Source: Aurantibacter sp042094015 (lineage in GTDB: Bacteria > Bacteroidota > Bacteroidia > Flavobacteriales > Flavobacteriaceae). From it: 64,000 nt of DNA. Location of the stretch: contig NZ_JBELDZ010000001.1 of NCBI RefSeq assembly GCF_042094015.1, positions 1 through 64,000 on the forward strand, given 5' to 3'. Below are positions 34,082 to 42,584 of the stretch, piece by piece; the stretch's first letter is position 1; every line of letters starts with the position of its first letter. A program made the position numbers and the translations under genes. Below the pieces are notes generated by a model. It searched no databases, was not told where the DNA came from, and saw nothing but the letters and a program-made list of their open reading frames with translations.

Positions 34082-35332
34082 TTAATCTAATTTCTTGAAA
34101 ACAACACAAGCGTTATGTCCACCAAAACCAAAGGTGTTACTCATAGCGACTTTAATGTCTCTTTTTTGAGGTTTGTTTAATGTTAAGTTTAAACTAGAAT
34201 CAATATTCTCGTCAGCAGTTTTGTGGTTTATTGTTGGAGGCACAATACCGTTTTGCATTGCTAAAATAGAAGCAATAGCTTCTATAGCACCAGCAGCACC
34301 TAACAAGTGACCAGTCATAGACTTGGTTGAGTTAATATTGATGTTTTTAGCATGATCACCAAAAATTTCAGTAATTGCTTTTAGTTCAGCAACATCTCCT
34401 AAAGGCGTAGAAGTTCCATGTGTATTAATATGGTCTACATCTTCTGGTTTTAATCCTGCATTTTCTAAACAATTACGCATTACAGCCATAACACCAATTC
34501 CTTCAGGATGTGGTGCTGTCATATGGTGTGCATCGGAAGATAATCCGCCACCAACTAGTTCTGCATAAATTTTAGCGCCTCTTGCTTTTGCGTGTTCATA
34601 GCTTTCTAATACTATAGCACCAGCGCCTTCACCTAATACAAATCCATCACGATTTGCATCAAATGGTTTTGAAGCTCCTTGAGGATCTTCATTATTAGTA
34701 GATAATGCATGCATAGCATTAAATCCACCCATACCAGAAATAGTTACTGCAGCTTCGCTTCCACCCGTAACAATAACATCACAATGTCCTAATCTAATAT
34801 AGTTTAAAGCATCTATCATAGCGTTAGCTGAAGATGCACAAGCAGAAACAGTAGTGTAATTTGGTCCCATAAAACCATTCTTAATAGAAATGTTTCCAGG
34901 AGCAATATCTGCTATCATTTTAGGAATAAAGAAAGGGTTAAATCTAGGTGCACCATTTCCTTCACAATAGTTTATCATTTCATTTTGAAATGTTTCTAAA
35001 CCACCAATTCCAGCACCCCAAATAACACCAACTCTTAATTTGTTGATTTTGTCTAAATCCAGTTTAGAGTCCGCAATAGCCTCATCAGATGCGACCATTG
35101 CGTACTGTGTAAACCTGTCCATTTTACGTGCGTCTTTCCTATTAATGAAATCAGTCACGTTAAAGTCCTTAAGCTCGCAAGCAAATTTTGTCTTAAAGTG
35201 TTCAGTGTCAAAATACGTAATAGGTGCGGCGCCACTTTTACCTTCAAGTAAAGCATTCCAATACTCATCTTTGGTATTCCCAATAGGTGTTAGAGCTCCT
35301 AATCCTGTTACTACTACGCGCTTAAGTTCCAT
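34082..35332 (-). CDS. fabF: 3-oxoacyl-ACP synthase II
   Basis: A 416-residue condensing enzyme elongating acyl-ACP with malonyl-ACP. The catalytic Cys165 lies in TVSACASSANAM, one His in NTHGTSTPLGD and the second His in SMTGHLLGAAGAIE. The glycine loop GFGGHNACV is at the C-terminus. Full family length. It is 12 bp after acpP and 6 bp before rnc. A second, shorter ketoacyl synthase is encoded in the biotin operon at 58101-59243. Confidence 0.96.
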   Translation of the reverse strand: MELKRVVVTGLGALTPIGNTKDEYWNALLEGKSGAAPITYFDTEHFKTKFACELKDFNVTDFINRKDARKMDRFTQYAMVASDEAIADSKLDLDKINKLRVGVIWGAGIGGLETFQNEMINYCEGNGAPRFNPFFIPKMIADIAPGNISIKNGFMGPNYTTVSACASSANAMIDALNYIRLGHCDVIVTGGSEAAVTISGMGGFNAMHALSTNNEDPQGASKPFDANRDGFVLGEGAGAIVLESYEHAKARGAKIYAELVGGGLSSDAHHMTAPHPEGIGVMAVMRNCLENAGLKPEDVDHINTHGTSTPLGDVAELKAITEIFGDHAKNININSTKSMTGHLLGAAGAIEAIASILAMQNGIVPPTINHKTADENIDSSLNLTLNKPQKRDIKVAMSNTFGFGGHNACVVFKKLD

Positions 35333-35344
35333 AAATGTGTTTAA

Positions 35345-35578
35345 TTATTTTGCAGCTTCAATATAAGAAACAGCTTGACCAACTGTAGCAATGTTCTCTG
35401 CTTGGTCGTCTGGAATTTGGATATCGAATTCTTTTTCAAATTCCATAATTAATTCCACAGTATCTAATGAGTCTGCTCCTAAGTCGTTAGTGAAGCTAGC
35501 TTCAGTTACTACTTCGTTTTCGTCAACGCCTAATTTGTCTACGATTATCGCTTTAACTCTTGATGCAATGTCTGACAT
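35345..35578 (-). CDS. acpP: Acyl carrier protein
   Basis: A 77-residue acidic carrier protein of fatty-acid synthesis. The phosphopantetheine attachment Ser37 is in the GADSLDTVELIMEFE motif. It is the first gene of acpP-fabF-rnc. The -7 element TATTTTTG (minus strand 35616-35609) lies 30 bp before the ATG. Confidence 0.97.
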   Translation of the reverse strand: MSDIASRVKAIIVDKLGVDENEVVTEASFTNDLGADSLDTVELIMEFEKEFDIQIPDDQAENIATVGQAVSYIEAAK

Positions 35579-35608
35579 AATTTTTAATTTTAAGTTTTAA
35601 TTAAGTCG

Positions 35609-35616
35609 CAAAAATA
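35609..35616 (-). promoter_or_regulatory. -7 promoter element of acpP-fabF-rnc
   Basis: Minus strand TATTTTTG, an exact TAnnTTTG match, 30 bp upstream of the acpP ATG. No clear -33 element. Confidence 0.5.
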
Positions 35617-35759
35617 TAAAACTTTCATTTAAAACACACATTTAGATTGAAAATGTGTAATTAAATTTAATTCTTTTTATTTAAATAATTGGATTTTTGC
35701 GTCGAAATTGTAATTATTATTCTTTTTTTTGTTGTGTAAACCTAACCTATTGGCTGTAT

Positions 35760-36323
35760 ATGAAACGAATTGTGATTTTTGCATCCGGAAGTGGATCTAA
35801 CGCTGAAAATTTAATAAAGTTTTTTCAAAACAGTGAAAATGCTAATGTTACTCTTGTTATTACAAACAATCCTTATGCCAAAGTTTTGGGTCGCTGTAAA
35901 GTACTTAAAACACCTGCGTTGTCCTTTAATAAACCTGCTTTTTTTGATTCAGATGTAATACTTAATGTCTTAAAAGCTGAAAACCCAGATCTTATTATAT
36001 TAGCTGGGTTTTTATGGAAATTCCCAGAAGTCATATTGAAAGAGTTTCCCAAAAGTGTAATTAATTTACATCCTGCATTGTTGCCAAAGTTTGGAGGAAA
36101 AGGTATGTACGGAATGAATGTTCATAAAGCTGTTATAAATCAAAAAGAAACGAAAACCGGAATTACTATACATTATGTTAATGAAAATTATGATGAAGGT
36201 GCTATTATTTTTCAGGCAACCTGTAAAGTTGAAATAACTGATGTACCTGATGATGTTGCAGCAAAAATTCATAAATTAGAAATGAAACACTTTCCGGAAG
36301 TAGTAGAGAAGTTATTAAACTAA
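35760..36323 (+). CDS. purN: Phosphoribosylglycinamide formyltransferase
   Basis: A 187-residue GAR transformylase (third step of purine synthesis, 10-formyl-THF donor). It begins MKRIVIFASGSGSNAENLI, with the phosphate-binding GSGSN. The catalytic region is INLHPALLPKFGGKGMYG, followed by HYVNENYDEGAII with the catalytic Asp. The KFGGKGMYG form rather than the usual SFPG is common in Bacteroidota. Start: ATG at 35760 is chosen; the reading from TTG at 35697 adds 21 residues with no homologous look. It is the first of four plus-strand genes with two purine-related members. Confidence 0.94.
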   Translation: MKRIVIFASGSGSNAENLIKFFQNSENANVTLVITNNPYAKVLGRCKVLKTPALSFNKPAFFDSDVILNVLKAENPDLIILAGFLWKFPEVILKEFPKSVINLHPALLPKFGGKGMYGMNVHKAVINQKETKTGITIHYVNENYDEGAIIFQATCKVEITDVPDDVAAKIHKLEMKHFPEVVEKLLN

Positions 36324-36363
36324 AATTAGTTTTATTAGAATTAGATTCTTCAACTATAGATAA

Positions 36364-37005
36364 ATGAGTAAGAGTAAAAAAAAGTATTATGTGATTTGGC
36401 AAGGACACAAAACTGGTGTTTTTGAATCTTGGAACGTGTGTAAAAAACTCATTAAAGATTTTAGTGGAGCACAATACAAATCTTTTGTATCTAAAGAGGC
36501 TGCTGAAGAAGCTTTTAAAGGTAATTATTTTGATTATGTAGGAAAAAAAGATAATTTTAAAACAGAACTAACTCCAGAACAACTAAAAAAAATTGGTAAA
36601 CCTAACTATAATTCTATATCTGTTGATGCTGCTTCTAGTGGAAACCCTGGGGTTATGGAATATAGAGGTGTAGACACTAAAAGTAAACAACAGCTTTTTA
36701 TTCAAGGTCCTTTTGCTCAAGGTACTAATAATGTAGGCGAGTTTTTAGCTTTAGTTCATGGATTAAGTTTTCTTAAAAAACACAAGAGTGAACGCTTGAT
36801 TTATACTGATTCTAGAACTGCTATGAGTTGGATTAGAAAAAAGAAGTGTAACACTAAATTAGAAAGAAACGAAAAAAACAAATCTGTTTTTGATTTGGTG
36901 GATCGTGCAGAAGTTTGGCTTAAAACTAATACGTATACTACAACTATAGTAAAGTGGGAAACTAAAGCTTGGGGAGAAATTCCAGCAGATTTTGGAAGAA
37001 AATAA
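36364..37005 (+). CDS. rnhA: Ribonuclease HI with N-terminal hybrid-binding domain
   Basis: A 213-residue RNase H. The N-terminal viroplasmin-like RNA/DNA hybrid-binding domain (about 7-52) contains YVIWQGHKTGVFESW and FVSKEAAEEAF. The catalytic RNase H fold (about 82-213) has the four carboxylates Asp88 (SVDAASSGNPG), Glu126 (VGEFLAL), Asp149 (YTDSRTA) and Asp209 (IPADFGR). It degrades RNA in RNA-DNA hybrids. It is 40 bp after purN, same strand. Confidence 0.94.
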   Translation: MSKSKKKYYVIWQGHKTGVFESWNVCKKLIKDFSGAQYKSFVSKEAAEEAFKGNYFDYVGKKDNFKTELTPEQLKKIGKPNYNSISVDAASSGNPGVMEYRGVDTKSKQQLFIQGPFAQGTNNVGEFLALVHGLSFLKKHKSERLIYTDSRTAMSWIRKKKCNTKLERNEKNKSVFDLVDRAEVWLKTNTYTTTIVKWETKAWGEIPADFGRK

Positions 37006-37066
37006 TATTAAAGTTTATTCTTTTGGATATGTATAAAACAAATCTTTCAAACCTAAAAAAATTATG

Positions 37067-37074
37067 TAAATTTG
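37067..37074 (+). promoter_or_regulatory. -7 promoter element of the PfkB kinase gene
   Basis: TAAATTTG, an exact TAnnTTTG match, 22 bp before the ATG at 37097. No -33 TTG at normal distance. Confidence 0.45.
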
Positions 37075-37096
37075 CAATTCATTTCAAAATAGAATT

Positions 37097-38023
37097 ATGA
37101 GTAAATTAGTTATTGTTGGAACTGTAGCTTTTGACGCAATTGAAACACCTTTTGGCAAAACAGATAAAATTCTTGGAGGAGCAGCAACTTACATTGGTTT
37201 ATCTGCCTCTCAGTTTAACGTGGATTCTGCAGCTGTTTCAGTAGTCGGAGGAGATTTTCCTCAAGAATATTTAGATTTACTTACGGATAGAAATGTAAAT
37301 ATAGATGGTGTTGAAATTGTTAAAGACGGAAAAACATTTTTTTGGTCTGGAAAATATCATAACGATATGAATTCTCGAGATACTTTAGTTACAGAATTAA
37401 ATGTGTTAGAAACTTTTAATCCAGTTGTTCCTGTAGCCTATAGAGATGCCGAAATTGTAATGTTAGGAAATTTACATCCATTAGTGCAATTAGGTGTTTT
37501 AGAACAAATGACTAAAAAACCTAAGTTGACTATTTTAGATACAATGGATTTTTGGATGAATATTGCTTTAGACGATTTAAAGAAAGTAATATCTAAAATA
37601 GATGTTATTACAATTAACGACGAAGAAGCAAGACAATTATCTGGTGAGTATTCTTTAGTTAATGCCGCAAAGAAAATCCACGAGATGGGACCAAAATATG
37701 TGGTTATTAAAAAAGGAGAACATGGCGCATTACTTTTTCATAATAATGATATGTTTTATGCACCAGCCTTACCTTTAGCAGAGGTTTTTGATCCAACAGG
37801 AGCAGGAGATACTTTTGCAGGAGGATTTGCAGGTTATTTAGCTAAGTCAGGAAACATTTCTTTCGAGAATATGAAAAACGCTGTAATTTATGGTTCAACT
37901 CTTGCTTCTTTTTGTGTTGAAAAATTTGGAACAGAACGAATGCTAAGTTTAAAACCAGAAGAAGTTAAAACACGACTTCAACAATTTAAAGAATTAACAC
38001 AATTTGATATAGAATTGAAATAA
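37097..38023 (+). CDS. PfkB family carbohydrate or nucleoside kinase
   Basis: A 308-residue ribokinase-fold enzyme. The N-terminal GGAATYIGLSASQF corresponds to PfkB signature 1. Signature 2, DPTGAGDTFAGGFAGYL (about 235-251), has the catalytic Asp in GAGD. Substrate is not clear. The neighbouring purN and purF-like genes make an adenosine- or nucleoside-type kinase possible, but sugar kinases of this family look alike. It has its own -7 element and terminator (38025-38054), so it is probably monocistronic. Confidence 0.88.
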   Translation: MSKLVIVGTVAFDAIETPFGKTDKILGGAATYIGLSASQFNVDSAAVSVVGGDFPQEYLDLLTDRNVNIDGVEIVKDGKTFFWSGKYHNDMNSRDTLVTELNVLETFNPVVPVAYRDAEIVMLGNLHPLVQLGVLEQMTKKPKLTILDTMDFWMNIALDDLKKVISKIDVITINDEEARQLSGEYSLVNAAKKIHEMGPKYVVIKKGEHGALLFHNNDMFYAPALPLAEVFDPTGAGDTFAGGFAGYLAKSGNISFENMKNAVIYGSTLASFCVEKFGTERMLSLKPEEVKTRLQQFKELTQFDIELK

Positions 38024-38024
38024 C

Positions 38025-38054
38025 AAAAAGCGCTCAAAATTTTGAGCGCTTTTT
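38025..38054 (+). terminator. Rho-independent terminator
   Basis: Perfect 15-bp arms AAAAAGCGCTCAAAA and their complement, ending in a T-run, 2 bp after the kinase stop and 48 bp before purF. Confidence 0.9.
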
Positions 38055-38102
38055 TATTATATATAATTTAAATACGACCATAACTTTTATAACTATAACA
38101 AT

Positions 38103-40001
38103 ATGAGTGATGCTTTAAAACACGAATGTGGAATTGCCCAAATTAGATTACTTAAACCTTTAGAATTTTATAAAAAAAAGTATGGTAGTGCTTTTTATGG
38201 AGTAAATAAAATGTATTTGTTAATGGAGAAACAGCATAATCGTGGTCAAGATGGTGCTGGATTTGCAAGTATTAAATTAGACACAAAGCCTGGGGAAAGG
38301 TATATTAGTCGTGTTAGGTCTATAGCGCAACAACCTATTCAAGATATTTTTGCTCAAATTAACGAACGTATTAATGAGGAGTTAACCAATCATCCAGAAT
38401 ATGCAGATGATGTTGCAGCTCAAAAAAAGAACATTCCTTATATAGGCGAAGTTTTTTTAGGTCACGTACGTTATGGAACTTTTGGAAAAAATAGTGTAGA
38501 AAGTGTACACCCATTTTTACGTCAGAATAATTGGATGCATCGTAACTTAATATTGGCTGGTAACTTTAATATGACAAATGTTAAAGATCTATTTGGAAAC
38601 TTAGTTGATTTAGGACAACATCCAAAAGAATACACGGATACCATTACTATAATGGAGAAAATAGGTCACTTCTTAGATGCATCTGTAACTAAAATTTATA
38701 AGAAATTAAAAAAAGAAGGTTACAATAAAATTGAATCATCACCATTAATCGCAGAGCGTATAAATTTAGTTAAAATTTTAAAAAAGGCAGCAAAAAACTG
38801 GGATGGTGGATATGCTATGGCAGGACTTTTAGGTCATGGAGATTCTTTTGTTTTAAGAGATCCAGCAGGAATTAGACCTACATATTATTATAAAGATGAT
38901 GAAGTTGTTGTTGTAGCATCAGAAAGACCTGTAATTCAAACGGTTTTTAACTTAGATTTTGATCAGGTAAAAGAATTAGAACCTGGTTGTGCTATTATTA
39001 CAAAGAAGTCAGGCGAAGTTTCTATAGAAAGGATTTTAGAACCGCTAGAACGAAAATCCTGTTCTTTCGAGCGTATTTATTTTTCTAGAGGAAGTGATGC
39101 CGAAATTTATCAAGAGCGTAAAGAATTAGGGAAATTACTTATGCCTGAAGTTTTGGAAGCTATTAATTTTGATACTAAAAACTCAGTGTTTTCATATATA
39201 CCTAATACAGCAGAAACATCATTCTTTGGAATGATTGAGTCTGTAGAAGAACACCTGAATGAGCGTAAAACTCAGGACATTATTGCTGGAAATGGTGAAT
39301 TGTCTAAGCAAGAAGTTATAGATATTTTAAGCGAAAGACCTAGAATTGAAAAAATTGCAATTAAAGATGTTAAGTTAAGAACATTTATTACGGAAGATAG
39401 TAGTAGAGATGATTTAGTTGCGCATGTTTACGATGTTACTTATGGTGTTATTAAACCAACAGATAATTTGGTTATAATAGACGATAGTATTGTTCGTGGA
39501 ACTACTTTAAAGAAAAGTATTATTAAAATGATGGATCGTTTACATCCAAAAAGTATTGTAGTTGTGTCTTCTGCTCCTCAAATTAGGTATCCAGATTGTT
39601 ATGGTATAGATATGGCTAACTTGGAAAGTTTAGTGGCTTTTCAGGCTGCTTTGGCATTATTAAAAGATACTGGTAAATTTGATTTAGTGGAAGAAGTCTA
39701 TAATAAATGTCTAACACAAGTTGACTTAAAAGATTCCGAAGTTGTTAATTATGTGCAAGAAATTTATGCACCATTTACAGACAAGCAAATCTCTGCTAAA
39801 ATTTCTGAATTATTAACACATGAAAGCGTAAAAGCAGAGGTTAAGATTATTTTTCAACCGGTTAGTAATCTGCATATAGCTTGTCCAAACGATTTAGGAG
39901 ATTGGTATTTTACGGGTAATTATCCAACAGATGGAGGAAACAGAGTTGTAAATAGAGCTTTTATTAATTTCTTTGAAGGAAATAAAGAACGTGCTTATTA
40001 A
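38103..40001 (+). CDS. purF: Long-form amidophosphoribosyltransferase
   Basis: A 632-residue enzyme of the glutamine PRPP amidotransferase family (first step of purine synthesis), over 100 residues longer than the usual form. The N-terminal Ntn glutaminase begins at Cys9 after MSDALKHE, which suggests cleavage of a short propeptide to free the nucleophilic Cys, as known for Bacillus PurF. HNRGQDGAGFASI and AGNFNMTN are glutaminase motifs. The PRPP-binding LVIIDDSIVRGTTLKKS (about 455-471) is intact. Extra length lies in insertions and a C-terminal extension (about 560-632). I recall that Flavobacteriaceae may also carry a shorter PurF, so this could be a paralogue. Confidence 0.88.
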   Translation: MSDALKHECGIAQIRLLKPLEFYKKKYGSAFYGVNKMYLLMEKQHNRGQDGAGFASIKLDTKPGERYISRVRSIAQQPIQDIFAQINERINEELTNHPEYADDVAAQKKNIPYIGEVFLGHVRYGTFGKNSVESVHPFLRQNNWMHRNLILAGNFNMTNVKDLFGNLVDLGQHPKEYTDTITIMEKIGHFLDASVTKIYKKLKKEGYNKIESSPLIAERINLVKILKKAAKNWDGGYAMAGLLGHGDSFVLRDPAGIRPTYYYKDDEVVVVASERPVIQTVFNLDFDQVKELEPGCAIITKKSGEVSIERILEPLERKSCSFERIYFSRGSDAEIYQERKELGKLLMPEVLEAINFDTKNSVFSYIPNTAETSFFGMIESVEEHLNERKTQDIIAGNGELSKQEVIDILSERPRIEKIAIKDVKLRTFITEDSSRDDLVAHVYDVTYGVIKPTDNLVIIDDSIVRGTTLKKSIIKMMDRLHPKSIVVVSSAPQIRYPDCYGIDMANLESLVAFQAALALLKDTGKFDLVEEVYNKCLTQVDLKDSEVVNYVQEIYAPFTDKQISAKISELLTHESVKAEVKIIFQPVSNLHIACPNDLGDWYFTGNYPTDGGNRVVNRAFINFFEGNKERAY

Positions 40002-40022
40002 CTATTAGTTAAGATTTAAACA

Positions 40023-40067
40023 CATAAAAAAAGGAATTAGATTTAAGCTCTAATTCCTTTTTTTATG
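40023..40067 (+). terminator. Rho-independent terminator of purF
   Basis: Arms AAAAAAAGGAATTAGA and their exact complement, extended by CAT/ATG pairs, with a seven-base loop and T-run, 22 bp after the purF stop. Confidence 0.9.
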
Positions 40068-40116
40068 GAATAGTATATGGATTTCTTAACGAAGATAGAT
40101 GTAAGGCTATGACAAA

Positions 40117-40143
40117 AAAAGTACTGCATTTTGCAGTACTTTT
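40117..40143 (-). terminator. Rho-independent terminator of the minus-strand barrel gene
   Basis: Arms AAAAGTACTGCA and TGCAGTACTTTT with a three-T loop. A seven-A run on the plus strand becomes a T-run in the minus-strand transcript. Confidence 0.85.
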
Positions 40144-40169
40144 AAAATATATTAAAGCTGTATGCTTTT

Positions 40170-40976
40170 TTAATCTAAATAATAAATATATCCAAAGTTT
40201 AACCAAACTAACCAATCATTATTTTTATTTGATTCTAATTGATGGTTTAATCCATCTACATCATCACTAAAATAATATTGCCATCTTAAATCAATCATTA
40301 TGTCTGCAAGAACATTTATCTTATAACGTGTTCCAACACTTGCTACAACAGACCAGGTAGATCCAGATTCTGCAGAGACAGATCCTTTTTCCCAAAAGCT
40401 ATAGAAATTATTTTCATCTTCAATATTTCCAACATCATTAGGTACACCTGTGCTAACATAACTAGTACTTACTTTAGGGTTATAAGATACATAGTGTGCT
40501 CCAAGACTAACAAAAGGAGCAAACTTTGGAGAGAAAGATTGAAAAGCCCTAATACTTAATGGGAAATATTCTAATTGCATACCAATATCTAAATTAGTAG
40601 CTTCTCCTTCGTGTGCTCTAAGTTTAAAAGCATCAGAAGATGTTCTAGAATCTTTTACCCATTCTCCAAAATGATTTAGTTTTGTTTTATTCCAAGAAAT
40701 CTCTGATCGTAATTTAAAATGGTCATTAAAATAATTGTCTGCAGTATAACAATTACAATCTGCCCTGTAAGCAAAATTAATATAATGCACCAACCCTATT
40801 CCAATACCTGTATTACCTTTATTAGTTTCTAAATCTTTACGTTCACCAAAATCAGATTGAAAAGCGACTGGACCAGTAATAACTCCAATTTCGTGAGAGA
40901 ATCCTAGTTGAGAAAACCCTAGCTGAAACGCTAAAAATGTTAATAAAGCAGTTATTAAGTATTTAAATTTAAGCAT
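40170..40976 (-). CDS. Outer-membrane beta-barrel-like secreted protein next to gdhA
   Basis: A 268-residue exported protein. The signal peptide is about 1-22 (MLKFKYLITALLTFLAFQLG). The rest is strand-rich with many aromatic residues and a C-terminal barrel-like ending (WLVWLNFGYIYYLD). The pair CNC in RADCNCYTADNYF is notable. I recall a Flavobacteriaceae family of this type, found beside gdhA and sometimes misnamed glutamate dehydrogenase; it has no dehydrogenase motif. Start: ATG at 40976 is preferred to a reading from 41042 that adds 22 residues. It is divergent from gdhA. Confidence 0.78.
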   Translation of the reverse strand: MLKFKYLITALLTFLAFQLGFSQLGFSHEIGVITGPVAFQSDFGERKDLETNKGNTGIGIGLVHYINFAYRADCNCYTADNYFNDHFKLRSEISWNKTKLNHFGEWVKDSRTSSDAFKLRAHEGEATNLDIGMQLEYFPLSIRAFQSFSPKFAPFVSLGAHYVSYNPKVSTSYVSTGVPNDVGNIEDENNFYSFWEKGSVSAESGSTWSVVASVGTRYKINVLADIMIDLRWQYYFSDDVDGLNHQLESNKNNDWLVWLNFGYIYYLD

Positions 40977-41128
40977 AATTAATTGTTTAGAGGCTACTTG
41001 TAAGTTAACAAATATATAAAAACCCTCCAAGCAAACAAACAAAACTTAAGATATCTGTTAATTTTTAGCCTTTTAAAAATTTCTAATTCAAAATATATAA
41101 AAAAAGAGGTGTAATTTTATAGATAATG

Positions 41129-41136
41129 TATATTTG
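41129..41136 (+). promoter_or_regulatory. -7 promoter element of gdhA
   Basis: TATATTTG, an exact TAnnTTTG match, 44 bp before the gdhA ATG. No clear -33 element in the AT-rich upstream DNA. Confidence 0.5.
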
Positions 41137-41180
41137 TAATATATTTTTTAATCAAAATAGTAATAACATAAATAGTTTTT

Positions 41181-42524
41181 ATGGAACATAAAATTGAAAC
41201 TTTTATAAATAGTGTAAAAGAAAGAAACGCAAATGAACCAGAATTTATGCAAGCGGTTCATGAGGTTGCAGAAACAGTAATACCTTTTATTGAAGATAAT
41301 CCTCAATACAAAGATAAGATGTTATTAGAGCGTATGGTAGAGCCAGAACGCACTATTATATTCAGAGTTCCTTGGATCGATGATGCTGGAAATACTCAGG
41401 TAAACCGAGCCTTTAGAGTAGAGTTTAATTCAGCTATAGGACCATATAAAGGTGGTTTACGTTTTCATCCTTCTGTAAATTTAAGTATTCTTAAGTTTTT
41501 AGGCTTTGAGCAAGTCTTTAAAAATTCTTTAACAACTTTACCTATGGGTGGAGGAAAAGGAGGAAGTGATTTTAACCCTAAAGGAAAGAGTGATAATGAA
41601 GTTATGCGCTTCTGTCAATCTTTTATGAGTGAGTTATCTAGGCATATTGGTGCAAATACAGATGTTCCAGCTGGAGATATTGGTGTTGGAGGAAGAGAGA
41701 TTGGTTATATGTTTGGTCAATATAAGCGTTTAAGAAATGAGTTTACCGGAGTGTTAACTGGTAAAGGTTTATCTTATGGAGGTTCTTTGATTAGACCAGA
41801 AGCTACAGGTTATGGATGTGTGTATTTCGCAAAAAATATGTTAGCTACTAAAAATGACTCTTTTGATGGGAAAACAGTAGTGATTTCTGGGTCTGGTAAT
41901 GTTGCACAATATGCTTGTGAAAAAGCGACTGAATTAGGAGCTAAGGTAATTACTTTATCTGATTCTGGTGGATATATTTTAGATGAGTCTGGTATAGATG
42001 CAGAAAAATTAGCATTTGTAATGGAACTGAAAAATGTTAAAAGAGGAAGGATTAGTGAATACATTAAAAAGTATAGTTCAGCTAAATATTTTGAAGGAAA
42101 ACGCCCATGGAGTGAAGCTTGTGATATAGCGTTACCGTGTGCAACTCAAAATGAGTTAAATGGAGAAGAAGCCAAAGGTCTAGTTAAAAACGGAGTTAAA
42201 GCTGTTGCTGAAGGCGCAAATATGCCAACAACTCCTGAGGCAATTGAAGTTTTACAAGATGCAAAAGTATTATTTGCTCCAGGAAAAGCTTCTAATGCTG
42301 GTGGTGTTGCTACATCTGGTTTAGAAATGAGTCAGAATAGTTTACGTTTTAACTGGACTAGAGAAGAGGTAGACACTAAACTGAAACAAATTATGAGTGA
42401 TATTCATGAATCTTGTGTTGAATATGGTAAGACTAATGATGGTTCTGTAGATTACGTAAAAGGTGCAAATATTGCAGGTTTTGTTAAGGTTGCAGATGCA
42501 ATGTTAGCGCAAGGAGTTGTCTAG
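41181..42524 (+). CDS. gdhA: NADP-specific glutamate dehydrogenase
   Basis: A 447-residue hexameric-type glutamate dehydrogenase assimilating ammonium onto 2-oxoglutarate. The substrate region has GPYKGGLRFHPSVN and LPMGGGKGGSDFNPKGKSD with the catalytic lysines, followed by DVPAGDIGVGGREIGYM. The nucleotide-binding domain has VISGSGNVAQYA (GxGxxA). Length and the NADP-type insertions match the E. coli GdhA group. It is monocistronic, with a -7 element upstream and a hairpin terminator at 42550-42584. Confidence 0.97.
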   Translation: MEHKIETFINSVKERNANEPEFMQAVHEVAETVIPFIEDNPQYKDKMLLERMVEPERTIIFRVPWIDDAGNTQVNRAFRVEFNSAIGPYKGGLRFHPSVNLSILKFLGFEQVFKNSLTTLPMGGGKGGSDFNPKGKSDNEVMRFCQSFMSELSRHIGANTDVPAGDIGVGGREIGYMFGQYKRLRNEFTGVLTGKGLSYGGSLIRPEATGYGCVYFAKNMLATKNDSFDGKTVVISGSGNVAQYACEKATELGAKVITLSDSGGYILDESGIDAEKLAFVMELKNVKRGRISEYIKKYSSAKYFEGKRPWSEACDIALPCATQNELNGEEAKGLVKNGVKAVAEGANMPTTPEAIEVLQDAKVLFAPGKASNAGGVATSGLEMSQNSLRFNWTREEVDTKLKQIMSDIHESCVEYGKTNDGSVDYVKGANIAGFVKVADAMLAQGVV

Positions 42525-42549
42525 TATTTGTTGATACAATAAAAAATAA

Positions 42550-42584
42550 AAATCGCCTTTAAGCTAAAAGTTTAAAGGCGATTT
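42550..42584. terminator. Bidirectional terminator between gdhA and the AlgX-like gene
   Basis: Arms AAATCGCCTTTAA and TTAAAGGCGATTT are perfect over 13 bp with a nine-base loop. A/T runs flank both sides. The stop codon of the minus-strand gene (42564) lies in the loop region. Confidence 0.85.

Noticed and set aside
35697..35759. TTG-initiated extension of purN
   Set aside because: The Cys/Tyr-rich extension does not resemble PurN. The ATG at 35760 leads directly into the first beta strand and phosphate loop.
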